A stretch of 64,000 bases of DNA, from positions 1-64,000 of the forward strand of contig NZ_FOXW01000005.1 in NCBI RefSeq assembly GCF_900115825.1, written 5' to 3'. How positions within the stretch are numbered: position 1 is the stretch's first letter; each line of letters begins with the position of its first letter. Position numbers and translations under genes: made by a program. Below, piece by piece: positions 26,112-35,146 of the stretch. Under the pieces are notes generated by a model, which saw only the letters and a program-made list of their open reading frames with translations, was not told the DNA's origin and searched no databases. This DNA comes from Desemzia incerta (GTDB lineage Bacteria; Bacillota; Bacilli; Lactobacillales; Carnobacteriaceae).

Positions 26112-26152
26112 AAGACAAAAAGAGCGTGAAAGCTCTTTTTGTCTTTTTTTTT
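26112..26152 (+). terminator. terminator after the first MATE gene
   Basis: AGACAAAAAGAGC pairs with GCTCTTTTTGTCT, with a long T tract. Confidence 0.94.
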
Positions 26153-26285
26153 ATTTCCCGGAAAATAATGTAGAAGGAACCAAAATCCTACTAATGACAT
26201 AACCGGTATAACCATATTCATAGCCAAACAAAAGAGAGATGAGTATAATTTAGATAAGTTCTTAAACAAAGAAAGCAGGGATAAC

Positions 26286-26768
26286 ATGAAATTGTATATA
26301 CGAGCAAAACGTTTTTCTATGAGAGAAACGCTTATTGTACGAAATGAAAAAGATGATCCAATTTATGAGATCAAAAGTGAATGGTTGTCTTTTGGCCGCA
26401 AGGTACATATTTACGACCAAAATAATGAAGAAGCAGCTTCTATTGAAGAAAAAAAGTTAGGATTTAAACCGCAATATGGTATTTACCAATTGGATACTAA
26501 AGTAGCAGAAGTGAAGAAAGACGAAAAAATGATGGGATCTGATTTTGAGATCAATAAAATCAATTGGCGGATAACAGGCGATGTAGAAGACAACGAATTT
26601 AAAATAAAAGAAAATTTACGTACAATTGCTGAACTCAAGAAAAAATGGTTTTCAGTTGGCGAATCATTTGTTCTTGAAGTAGGAGAAGAAGAAAATTCTG
26701 TTGTGGCGTTGGCGATTGTGATAGCTATCTGGTGCTTAAAAGAAGACGAAGCTGAAGAAGAGAAATAA
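26286..26768 (+). CDS. LURP-one-related / Tubby-fold protein
   Basis: A 160-residue protein resembling the LURP-one-related family. The N-terminal LYIRAKRFSMRETLIVRNEKDDPIYEIKSEW is followed by repeated beta strands (HIYDQNNEEAASIEEK, YQLDTKVAEVKK, WRITGDVEDNEF) and a hydrophobic C-terminal helix (VVALAIVIAIWCL). This is the Tubby-C-like fold, which may bind phospholipids. Function in bacteria is unknown. AAAGCAGGGATAAC precedes the ATG. Confidence 0.82.
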   Translation: MKLYIRAKRFSMRETLIVRNEKDDPIYEIKSEWLSFGRKVHIYDQNNEEAASIEEKKLGFKPQYGIYQLDTKVAEVKKDEKMMGSDFEINKINWRITGDVEDNEFKIKENLRTIAELKKKWFSVGESFVLEVGEEENSVVALAIVIAIWCLKEDEAEEEK

Positions 26769-26874
26769 CAGTATAGGTAAAAAGCCCTATTGTTATATTA
26801 TAAAACAAAGAGAGGACCTCGCCTTTCATAAAAATAATATATGATTTTAAGCAATTTCATGTATTCACAACGAA

Positions 26875-26902
26875 TTTACGTACGTATTTGAGTACCTATA
26901 AT
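26875..26902 (+). promoter_or_regulatory. promoter of the candidate ncRNA
   Basis: -35 TTTACG (26875-26880), 16-base spacer, perfect -10 TATAAT (26897-26902). Confidence 0.65.
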
Positions 26903-26907
26903 AAAAG

Positions 26908-27083
26908 AAACCAAAATGGGAATAACTTATGTCTATCGTAAACCCTAGTCGGCTAGAAAAGCGTTTTACCCACTACTGAAAGACGTAAACAAAACCAATG
27001 AACCCGGGTGTATCTCTGGTGAAAATAAAGAATACGAAAGATAGCAACCAGCTTTAAAAAAGTATGTTGCTATCTTTTTTGTC
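26908..27083 (+). ncRNA. candidate small RNA of about 175 nt, class unknown
   Basis: A good promoter ends just before it and a strong terminator closes it. Inside, TTATGTCT pairs with AGACGTAA, GTAAA pairs with TTTAC within that, and CTAG-TCGG-CTAG caps it. ACCA...TGGT follows. No ribosome site plus start codon is evident. It does not show TPP, T-box, SAM, tmRNA or SRP signatures. It could be a regulatory RNA or the leader of the gene at 27248, 165 bases downstream. Confidence 0.5.
27037..27083 (+). terminator. terminator of the candidate ncRNA
   Basis: AAGATAGCAAC pairs with GTTGCTATCTT and is followed by six T. Confidence 0.9.
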
Positions 27084-27247
27084 TAAAACGATGAGACAAG
27101 TAACTCTTAGCAAAAAAGGAGCCTCCATGCATTTTTATTTCTAAAATATAATGCTTACTATACGTTTCGTCATAATAAAACATATGGTAAGCTCATAAAG
27201 TAATGATAAAAATGAGAGCATATTCTAGAAAGAGAAGGTGATAGTAG

Positions 27248-27448
27248 ATGGAAAAAATAAGAAAAGAATTAGCGATTGGACTTTTTATACAAGCAATAAC
27301 CTTAATTACAAATTATTATTTTAATATACCTGATTTATTTTTAGGGCTTTTACAAGGAGTAGCATTAGGTTTTATGCTTCTAATTTTTTTACCCACACAG
27401 TGGTATTTACGTTTACATAAAAGCAAAAGTGTTATCTCTAAACGATAA
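27248..27448 (+). CDS. 66-residue membrane protein of unknown function
   Basis: Not recognised. It has two hydrophobic stretches (about residues 10-24 and 33-52) joined by a short YNYF-type turn, with basic ends (KIRKEL at the start and KSKSVISKR at the end). This looks like a two-helix inner-membrane protein with both ends inside. AGAAGGTGATAG precedes the ATG, supporting translation. No operon partner. Confidence 0.65.
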   Translation: MEKIRKELAIGLFIQAITLITNYYFNIPDLFLGLLQGVALGFMLLIFLPTQWYLRLHKSKSVISKR

Positions 27449-27507
27449 CTTAGTCAGAGCTATTTATAACTCTGTTAATCATTGAAAAATCCTCAACCAA
27501 AAAGACA

Positions 27508-27563
27508 AAGGTGGCGCCCCCAAAAAGTTAGATTTCACTCTAACTTTTGGGAGGCGCCACCTT
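27508..27563. repeat. 24-bp-stem palindrome, possible insertion-sequence footprint
   Basis: Arms AAGGTGGCGCC...CCCAAAAAGTTAGA and TCTAACTTTTGGG.GGCGCCACCTT face each other around TTTCAC with only two single-base bulges. The CCCAAAAAGTTAGA end is like terminal inverted repeats of some IS3-family elements, so it may be two fused ends. It could also act as a terminator. Confidence 0.6.
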
Positions 27564-27679
27564 AATTTAAATTAGTAGGGTGTTTTTTATTTTAATATCA
27601 AAAAGATAACTATTATGCTTTACAAGATAGCGCGAGTTTGGTATAACTAACTTGTAAAGCATAGTAGGAGGGGGAGAGA

Positions 27680-28012
27680 ATGGATAATAAAATTAATTCT
27701 CAAATGTTGAAAGGAATTTTATCGGGTAGTATTTTGCTGTTGCTTTCTCAAGAAGAATTATATGGGTATAAATTGGGCGAAAAACTAGCAGACTTTGGTT
27801 TTACGGATATTCCTAAAGGAACGATTTATCCTCTTTTGCTCTCACTGGAAAAGAAAGGATTAATTAAAGGGGCACTGCGAGACTCTGGTACAGGACCAAA
27901 AAGAAAATACTACTCTCTGACTGAAAAAGGAATAGCAGAAAAAAACGAGTTTACCCTGCAATGGAACAATTTGAAAGACAGTGTTGATAAATTAATAGAA
28001 GGAAGTGAATGA
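27680..28012 (+). CDS. PadR-family transcriptional regulator
   Basis: The 110-residue winged-helix protein has the PadR layout: LKGILSGSILLLLSQEELYGYKLGEKL (helices 1-2), PKGTIYPLLLSLEKKGLIKG (recognition helix), RKYYSLTEKG (wing) and a C-terminal dimer helix. AGGAGGGGG precedes the ATG. It overlaps or abuts the following membrane-protein gene, an arrangement in which the regulator usually controls its partner. The ligand is unknown. Confidence 0.93.
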   Translation: MDNKINSQMLKGILSGSILLLLSQEELYGYKLGEKLADFGFTDIPKGTIYPLLLSLEKKGLIKGALRDSGTGPKRKYYSLTEKGIAEKNEFTLQWNNLKDSVDKLIEGSE

Positions 28013-28013
28013 A

Positions 28014-28829
28014 TTGGAGAAAAGTGAATTGATTGAGATGAATGCTGTATTACAGGAGTCTTTAACAAACGAAAATGAAAAATATTATGGAAACTTATTG
28101 GTTTATATTAGAGTAATGTCTTTTTTCAGAGATGTTGAAAAAAGTGAAGAATTATTATTGGAAGTTTTAAAAGATATTTTAGACGCACAGGAACAAGGGA
28201 TTTCGGCAGAAGAATATTTTGGGAAAAATCCAAAAAAAGTTGCTGATGATATTATTAAACAGCTGCCGATCAATCTTTTAGATACTGCAAAAATAGTTCT
28301 AACTGCTTTAGCAGCTTATAGCATTTTTAGCATTTTACCTAAACTTATTTTTCCGGATGAAGGTCTAGATATTGGAAGTTTACTCATCATCGGAGTCTAT
28401 TGGACTGTTATGGCTGTCTTTGCTCTATGGCTATTGGGTATTAGCTTATATCGATTTAAAGACAAAATAACGAAGCTGATGTGTCTCTTGGTATTCGGAC
28501 TAGCAATCTCAATTGGCTTTTTTATTAGTTTTCTTGTTACTACACCGTTCAAAGTATATCTTACTGGAAATGCAGGCATAGCCGTGATTGTTATGATAAC
28601 TGGATTAGTATTCTATCTGTTTTATAAAGAAAAAGATAAAATGCTATGGGCGCCTTTTATACCAATTGTAGTTACTTCTGCTATTTTAGGAATTCTTACT
28701 CGGATAACTATTTTTTCAGAATTATTAAGTTCAACAGATGGCAAAATAGGAATAGCGGTTACTTTAGGAATTTTACTTCTCCTTCAATATGGTTTTATTT
28801 TTTTTAATAGTAAACGATTGAATAAATGA
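28014..28829 (+). CDS. DUF1129-like membrane protein
   Basis: About 271 residues. The soluble N-terminal part (to about 95) ends with a DAQEQGISAEEYFGKNP segment typical of the DUF1129/DUF1700-like group, followed by about six membrane helices. The TTG at 28014 sits well after AGAAGGAAG. A GTG at 28005 in the same frame overlaps the PadR stop and is an alternative start. The PadR-membrane pairing recalls stress-responsive membrane modules. Function unknown; no terminator was seen after it. Confidence 0.75.
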   Translation: MEKSELIEMNAVLQESLTNENEKYYGNLLVYIRVMSFFRDVEKSEELLLEVLKDILDAQEQGISAEEYFGKNPKKVADDIIKQLPINLLDTAKIVLTALAAYSIFSILPKLIFPDEGLDIGSLLIIGVYWTVMAVFALWLLGISLYRFKDKITKLMCLLVFGLAISIGFFISFLVTTPFKVYLTGNAGIAVIVMITGLVFYLFYKEKDKMLWAPFIPIVVTSAILGILTRITIFSELLSSTDGKIGIAVTLGILLLLQYGFIFFNSKRLNK

Positions 28830-28918
28830 TTTTCTGGCAAATCCAACTTACCTGTATTACGATGATAATTTCGATTAAATGCTTGAATTTAAGGCAGTTA
28901 ACTCGATACAACAAAAAT

Positions 28919-28957
28919 GTAAAGAGGGCAGGAAACTAGTTTTCCCTGTCCTCTTTG
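28919..28957 (-). terminator. terminator overlapping the end of the HExxH protein gene
   Basis: AAAGAGGGCAGGAAA pairs with TTTCCCTGTCCTCTTT; half of the stem lies within the last codons and stop of the gene on the minus strand. Confidence 0.85.
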
Positions 28958-29700
28958 AAGTAGTCTTCTAGGTTGAAGTAATGAAGCAACGAACCCTTCT
29001 TGCCTTCGTTGTACCATTTGTGATAGTGCTGAAATACAGCTGAAATATCTCCATTTTCTCTATCTACCAACTCTTTGACGGCTAAATAGCTTCTCCAGTA
29101 ATCATACATGATACTCGTTAAATTGCCCTCATATGATTTGCTGCCGAATTCGCTCAAGGAGTGTTTGCCATATTTATCAGCAAACGTTGTGACTAAAGCC
29201 CGTTCAATAGTGCTGATTTCATCAAATGCCAGTTCATCCAACAATAACTTTCTCGGCAGGTAAAAGCACATTCCTTCTTCAAACCAAATTTCATTTTCCC
29301 AATTTCCAGTATCGAAATCCTCCATAAATAAGTCGATATGGTGGGTTAATTCATGCGCTAAAATCTCCATCATCTGAGACTCTGTATTCCGTTCATAATA
29401 ATTTCTTATAATCGGCAAATCTTGACCATCCAACTGTTTAAGAAAGATTTCTTTCCATTCATCAACAATAGGAGACATGTAAATCAAGTCTTTTCCAGTG
29501 AAAGCAGGAATCGGCGTAGTAGAAAAGATAGAGGTTGCCAATTCTTCAGGTGTCCAGATGACTGCTTTTGGACTTTCGTTCAATTCAAAGTCTTCTCGCA
29601 GGATCAATTGGTAATGCACCAATTTTTGAAAGAGAGCATGAGCAAAATCTTTATGAGGTGCAGCTTGGTCTAAATCTTCAAAAGCAAAAATTTCTTTCAT
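28936..29700 (-). CDS. putative HExxH zinc metalloprotease, cytoplasmic
   Basis: The 254-residue protein has no signal peptide. It contains HELTHHIDLF near residues 115-124, followed by EIWFEEGMCFYLPRK about 20 residues later. A HExxH helix with a downstream Glu in EEGM is the layout of gluzincin-type metallopeptidases. No close family was recognised and the overall length is small. Proteolysis is inferred from the motif only. AAAGGAG precedes the ATG. It lies 33 bases from a DUF6176-like gene on the same strand, so the pair is probably co-transcribed. Confidence 0.72.
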   Translation of the reverse strand: MKEIFAFEDLDQAAPHKDFAHALFQKLVHYQLILREDFELNESPKAVIWTPEELATSIFSTTPIPAFTGKDLIYMSPIVDEWKEIFLKQLDGQDLPIIRNYYERNTESQMMEILAHELTHHIDLFMEDFDTGNWENEIWFEEGMCFYLPRKLLLDELAFDEISTIERALVTTFADKYGKHSLSEFGSKSYEGNLTSIMYDYWRSYLAVKELVDRENGDISAVFQHYHKWYNEGKKGSLLHYFNLEDYFKEDREN

Positions 29701-29733
29701 ACAACGGCTCCTTTTTAAACCTGTTTTTTAAAG

Positions 29734-30090
29734 TTAGTCTTGCATCTCGTTTTTTACTTTATCTTGAATCATCACAACTTTTGTTTTTAGAAGATGTTCT
29801 CCATAACTGGGATCAATACACTCGCTCCAATAAGCTAAGTGTTTTTGATCAACATGGGAATCTGAAAATACGACATCGCTAGCTGCCATTCCTTGATAAG
29901 AAACCCAATACAAATACATCGTTTCATCGACGACTTCTTCAAAAATCGATTCTACATACATTTTTTCTCCAGGTAATGTTTGGAGCACTTCTTCTAAATG
30001 ATCGTTCAAAAAATTCATCCATTCTTGAGCTACTGCTTCTTTTCCTTTTTTGACCCTAAAACGTTCTAATTCTACTTGCAATTGTGCCAT
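29734..30090 (-). CDS. DUF6176-like protein
   Basis: A 118-residue protein resembling the DUF6176 group: RFRVKKGKEAVAQEWMNFLNDHLEEVLQTLPGEKMYVESIF, then LYWVSYQG and a C-terminal YWSECID. The compact alpha-beta pattern suggests a dimeric ferredoxin-like fold (ABM/NIPSNAP type). Function unknown. AAGGAGGAAG precedes the ATG. First gene of a two-gene unit with the putative metalloprotease. Confidence 0.75.
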   Translation of the reverse strand: MAQLQVELERFRVKKGKEAVAQEWMNFLNDHLEEVLQTLPGEKMYVESIFEEVVDETMYLYWVSYQGMAASDVVFSDSHVDQKHLAYWSECIDPSYGEHLLKTKVVMIQDKVKNEMQD

Positions 30091-30186
30091 GACTTCCTCC
30101 TTATACGGAATATTTGATTGAATTCAGTATAACAAATAAACAAAAATCTCTATAGATTTTTAATCAGAAAACAAATTTTAAATATT

Positions 30187-30223
30187 TAGTAAACTTTACT
30201 TGTTTTTGTTTACTAGATAGAAT
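30187..30223 (+). promoter_or_regulatory. gal promoter with likely GalR operator
   Basis: -35 TTTACT (30195-30200) and -10 TAGAAT (30218-30223) are 17 bases apart. The inverted repeat TAGTAAAC (30187-30194) / GTTTACTA (30208-30215) brackets the -35, a fitting place for the galR product. Confidence 0.65.
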
Positions 30224-30239
30224 AAACTATAACCATAAA

Positions 30240-30254
30240 ATGAAAACGTTTTAA
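30240..30254 (+). promoter_or_regulatory. cre-like CcpA site before galK
   Basis: ATGAAAACGTTTTAA matches the cre consensus with one mismatch and lies downstream of the promoter, so CcpA binding would block elongation. Confidence 0.55.
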
Positions 30255-30272
30255 AAAGGAGGAGAATGAATA

Positions 30273-31442
30273 ATGGAATTAACGACTTTAAAAGAAACTT
30301 TTGAAAAATTGTATGGTAAAAAAGAGGTACAAACGTACTTTGCTCCAGGGAGAATCAATCTGATTGGGGAGCACACAGATTACAATGGAGGTAATGTATT
30401 TCCTTGTGCGATTACTTTAGGTACATATGGGCTGATTGGTAAAAGAGAAGACACTACAGTTAACTTGTATTCTGAAAATTTTCCGAATATTGGAGTGATC
30501 TCATTTGATATAAGAGAACTGCAGTATAAAAAAGAAGATAACTGGGCAAATTACCCTAAAGGTGTTATCAAATACTTAACTGAAGCAGGACACACAATTG
30601 ACAGCGGATTTGATATGGTGATCTATGGAAATATTCCGAATGGAGCAGGACTATCTTCATCTGCATCGATCGAGTTATTGATGGGAGTAGCCTTAGAAGA
30701 ATTGTTTGGATTAACGGTAGAACGCTTAGATTTGATTCAAATTGGTAAAAAAGTAGAAAACGAATTTATTGGAGTCAATTCAGGAATCATGGATCAATTT
30801 GCTGTAGGAATGGGTCAAAAAGATAAAGCAATTTTACTAGACACCAACACATTAGATTATGAGTTGGTACCTATAAAGCTGACCAATCATGTTATTGTCA
30901 TTATGAATTCAAACAAACGACGTGAATTAGCGGATTCTAAATATAATGAACGACGCAGCGAGTGTGAGAAAGCATTAAGCGAGTTGCAAAAGGAACTCGA
31001 AATAAAATCGTTAGGTGACCTTGATGAAGCGACATTTGATGCGCATACTCATCTGATCTCTAATGAAGTGTTAGTAAAACGTGCTAAGCATGCCGTATAC
31101 GAAAACCAACGGACATTAAAAGCGACAAAAGCTTTAAAAGAAGGTGACTTAGAGACGTTTGGTCAATTGATGAATGAGTCTCACTTGTCTACTCAGGACG
31201 ATTATGAAGTTACAGGGATGGAATTAGATACATTAGTGCATACTGCATGGGAGCAACCAGGAGTAATAGGAGCCAGAATGACAGGTGCTGGATTCGGCGG
31301 TTGCGCAATAGCTATCGTGGCAAAAGATCAAACAGAAACATTTATTCAACAAGTTGGAGCCGCGTATGCAGACAAAGTTGGGTATAACGCTGAATTTTAT
31401 ATTGCTGAGATCAGCGATGGGGCAAAAAGACTGGAAAAATAA
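30273..31442 (+). CDS. galK: galactokinase GalK
   Basis: Phosphorylates galactose, the first step of the Leloir pathway. The 389-residue GHMP kinase shows [15 protein letters not shown] (about 26-40), the ATP loop [11 protein letters not shown] near 124-134 and the C-terminal [15 protein letters not shown] near 331-345. AAAAAGGAGGAG precedes the ATG. It leads the galK-galT-galM-galR operon and is preceded by the gal promoter, a presumed GalR operator and a cre-like site. Confidence 0.97.
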   Translation: MELTTLKETFEKLYGKKEVQTYFAPGRINLIGEHTDYNGGNVFPCAITLGTYGLIGKREDTTVNLYSENFPNIGVISFDIRELQYKKEDNWANYPKGVIKYLTEAGHTIDSGFDMVIYGNIPNGAGLSSSASIELLMGVALEELFGLTVERLDLIQIGKKVENEFIGVNSGIMDQFAVGMGQKDKAILLDTNTLDYELVPIKLTNHVIVIMNSNKRRELADSKYNERRSECEKALSELQKELEIKSLGDLDEATFDAHTHLISNEVLVKRAKHAVYENQRTLKATKALKEGDLETFGQLMNESHLSTQDDYEVTGMELDTLVHTAWEQPGVIGARMTGAGFGGCAIAIVAKDQTETFIQQVGAAYADKVGYNAEFYIAEISDGAKRLEK

Positions 31443-31468
31443 ACGACAGATAAGAAAGGAGTGCTCAA

Positions 31469-32947
31469 GTGATTGATCAAGCCATAACGGATTTTATTGA
31501 GATCGGCATTCGTAAGCAAACGATAGACCCTTTGGACCGAAATTATAAAATCAATCAATTGTTAGCTATATTGCACAAAAGTGAATTTGATCCGACCATT
31601 TTACATAGTACACCATTACCAAACGTATTGGATGTACTGGATAAGTTGGTGGACTATGCTGTTGGAGGGAAAGTTATTGAGGATCTGCCTTCACAAAGAG
31701 ATATTATGGAAGCAAAAATCATGGATTTAGTGACCCCACTGCCTTCTAAGGTAAATGAAGTTTTTTGGGAATTGTATCAAGAGAATCCAAAAGAAGCAAC
31801 GGATTATTTTTACAGATTAAGCCAATCTAATGATTATATTAAAACGAGAAGTATTGCCAAAAATAGTCATTTTCTAAAAAAGACAGCATACGGAGACTTA
31901 GAGATCACGATTAATTTGTCTAAGCCTGAAAAAGATGTGAAAGAAATAGCTCAAGCTAAAAATACAATCAGTTCCAGCTACCCATCCTGCTTATTGTGTA
32001 TCGAGAATGAAGGATATGAGGGACATCTACTGCATCCGGGCAGAACAAATCATCGTCTAATTCGAATGTCTATTCGTCATGAAACATGGGGATTCCAATA
32101 CTCTCCTTATTCGTATTATAACGAGCATGCCATTTTCTTGTCTCAAGAACATCGACCGATGTTTGTTAAGGAAGAAGCGTATCGAAAACTACTGAATATT
32201 GTAGAAATTTTGCCTCATTACTTTGTTGGATCTAATGCAGGGTTGCCAATCGTAGGGGGATCGATTCTGACTCATGACCATTACCAAGGTGGACGACATA
32301 CATTTCCTATGGAAAAAGCAGAAGTTATTGCACCTTTTACGATGGAAGGGTATCCTGAAGTAGAAGCAGGAATCGTAAAGTGGCCTATGTCCGTGATTCG
32401 TTTACGGAGTAAAGAGACTGAAAAGTTGGTCGAAGCAGGTTCTTATATTTTGAATAAGTGGGAACAATATAGTGATGAGTCAGTAGATATTTTGTCTCAT
32501 ACAGGTGAAACACCGCATAACGCTATTACACCCATTGCCAGACAAAAAGACGGTATCTATGAATTGGATTTGGTGCTGAGAAACAATCGAACATCGAAAG
32601 AATTTCCAGATGGGATATTCCACCCTCATCCAGATGTGCAGCACATCAAAAAAGAAAATATCGGATTGATTGAAGTGATGGGATTGGCGATTCTTCCGCC
32701 AAGATTGAAACCAGAATTAAAAGAAGTCCAACAATATTTACTGGATGAACCTCATTCAATAGCGAGTTACCACAAAGAATGGGCTGATCGGTTGAAAACA
32801 ACTACTAAGATTACTCCTGAAAATGTAGAAGCAGTGATTCAAGAAGGTGTGGGTTCTGTCTTTTTACGAGTACTGGAAGATGCGGGAGTATATAAAGCAA
32901 CACCAGAAGGACAATCAGGGTTTAAACGATTTATTGAAACGTTGTAA
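31469..32947 (+). CDS. galT: galactose-1-phosphate uridylyltransferase GalT, class II
   Basis: Exchanges UDP between glucose-1-phosphate and galactose-1-phosphate. The 492-residue length and the sequence are of the Firmicutes type (GalT_2), not the short E. coli type. The nucleotide site and histidine cluster are seen in ILTHDHYQGGRHTFPME. The start is GTG after AAGAAAGGAG, 26 bases after galK. Part of the Leloir operon. Confidence 0.97.
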   Translation: MIDQAITDFIEIGIRKQTIDPLDRNYKINQLLAILHKSEFDPTILHSTPLPNVLDVLDKLVDYAVGGKVIEDLPSQRDIMEAKIMDLVTPLPSKVNEVFWELYQENPKEATDYFYRLSQSNDYIKTRSIAKNSHFLKKTAYGDLEITINLSKPEKDVKEIAQAKNTISSSYPSCLLCIENEGYEGHLLHPGRTNHRLIRMSIRHETWGFQYSPYSYYNEHAIFLSQEHRPMFVKEEAYRKLLNIVEILPHYFVGSNAGLPIVGGSILTHDHYQGGRHTFPMEKAEVIAPFTMEGYPEVEAGIVKWPMSVIRLRSKETEKLVEAGSYILNKWEQYSDESVDILSHTGETPHNAITPIARQKDGIYELDLVLRNNRTSKEFPDGIFHPHPDVQHIKKENIGLIEVMGLAILPPRLKPELKEVQQYLLDEPHSIASYHKEWADRLKTTTKITPENVEAVIQEGVGSVFLRVLEDAGVYKATPEGQSGFKRFIETL

Positions 32948-32971
32948 GTCAGAATTACAGGGGGAATGAGT

Positions 32972-34033
32972 ATGGAATTTGAAAAGAAAATATTCGGTGA
33001 TTTATCTGGGGAAACAATCTATGAATACACCCTGACAAATAGTCAAGGAGTATCTTTATCTGCATTAAACCTGGGGGGAGTAGTGACCTCTATCAAAACT
33101 CCAGATAAAGCTGGACAATTTTCCAACATCACTTTAGGATTTGACAATGTGGAAGATTACCTGACTTATCGGCCTTTTTATGGAGCTTTAGTTGGAAGAG
33201 TTGCGGGCAGAATAGCTGAGGGTCGATTTAATTTGGAAGGTAAGGAGTACCAACTGCAAGTAAATGAAGGGGAAAATCACCATCACGGAGGCAACCCTGC
33301 TTTTGAGTCTCATATTTGGGACGTTTCTATAGAAGAAGGAGAAGCTTCAACCCATTTGATATTCAAGTATTTTAGTCCAGCTGGAGAAAACGGCTATCCA
33401 GGTAATTTAGTGGTGACCATCACGTATACTCTTTCTGAAGCCAATGAATGGAAAATCTCTTATCACGCTGAAACGGATGAGCCTACTTTATTCAATCCTA
33501 CGAATCATGTGTATTTTAATTTAAGCGGAGATCACACAAAAACGATCAAAGAGCACACTCTGCTAGTCAATAGTGATCTCGTTGGAGAATTGAAGGAAGA
33601 TGGTATTCCAACCGGGAAATTCCTTCCTGTGAATGATACAGACTTTGATTTGAGAGAACCGGTCAAATTAAGTAAAGGAATTACTAGTCAACATCCTCAG
33701 TTAGCCGATAAAAAAGGGTTTGATCATCCTTATTTCTTAGCCCATAGAGGTTCTGAACCGGATGCTGTTTTGTGTGACTCGGAATCTGGAAGAAAAGTGA
33801 TTGTGACAACGGATTGTGATGCATTAGTTGTGTATACCCATAATGGTGTGAGCGGAGAATATGAGATTAATGGCAATAGAGTCGAACCTTATGCAGGAGT
33901 AGCGTTAGAAACTCAAACTATGCCGGATGCGATCAATCAAGATAACTTCGGGAATATTATTTTGTATCCGGGAGAAACATTTCATTCTGAAACCATTTAT
34001 CAGTTTGAACAAGTGAAAGGTTGTTTAGAATAA
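32972..34033 (+). CDS. galM: aldose 1-epimerase (galactose mutarotase) GalM
   Basis: Interconverts alpha- and beta-galactose. The 353-residue beta-sandwich protein has GRVAGRIAEGRF, the catalytic-region HHHGG and NPTNHVYFNLSG histidines, and DHPYFL near the substrate loop. An ATG at 32966 is also open but has its ribosome site adjacent; AGGGGGA fits the ATG at 32972 better. Part of the gal operon, and 22 bases before galR. Confidence 0.94.
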   Translation: MEFEKKIFGDLSGETIYEYTLTNSQGVSLSALNLGGVVTSIKTPDKAGQFSNITLGFDNVEDYLTYRPFYGALVGRVAGRIAEGRFNLEGKEYQLQVNEGENHHHGGNPAFESHIWDVSIEEGEASTHLIFKYFSPAGENGYPGNLVVTITYTLSEANEWKISYHAETDEPTLFNPTNHVYFNLSGDHTKTIKEHTLLVNSDLVGELKEDGIPTGKFLPVNDTDFDLREPVKLSKGITSQHPQLADKKGFDHPYFLAHRGSEPDAVLCDSESGRKVIVTTDCDALVVYTHNGVSGEYEINGNRVEPYAGVALETQTMPDAINQDNFGNIILYPGETFHSETIYQFEQVKGCLE

Positions 34034-35056
<1,023 letters not shown>

Positions 35057-35062
35057 ACAGCT

Positions 35063-35105
35063 AAAACTCCGACCGCATGATTGAGTGGTCGGAGTTTATT
35101 TTTTA
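35063..35105 (+). terminator. terminator of the gal operon
   Basis: AAACTCCGACC pairs with GGTCGGAGTTT, followed by a T-rich run. It also faces the end of the epimerase gene on the other strand. Confidence 0.9.
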
Positions 35106-35146
35106 TGAAGCGTACGTCGATCTAACCGCCTCACTCCACGCTCTCT
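35106..35146 (-). repeat. 41-nt stem-loop repeat, copy 1, at a gene 3' end
   Basis: It is 36/41 identical to 47491-47531. On the minus strand TGAGGCG pairs with CGCTTCA, making a hairpin right after the stop codon of the epimerase gene, whose stop overlaps the repeat by one base. Confidence 0.7.

Larger units (their letters stand above)
26769..27247. other. 479-base intergenic region with a promoter, RNA and terminator
   Basis: It holds the ncRNA candidate at 26908-27083 and, after it, a second TATAAT (27148-27153) that may drive the 66-residue gene at 27248. No coding frame with a ribosome site was seen inside the RNA region. Confidence 0.6.

Noticed and set aside
26908-27083. Known riboswitch or T-box in the ncRNA candidate
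   Set aside because: No TPP, SAM, T-box, c-di-GMP or Mg signature could be matched, and no T-box sequence AGGGTGG is present.
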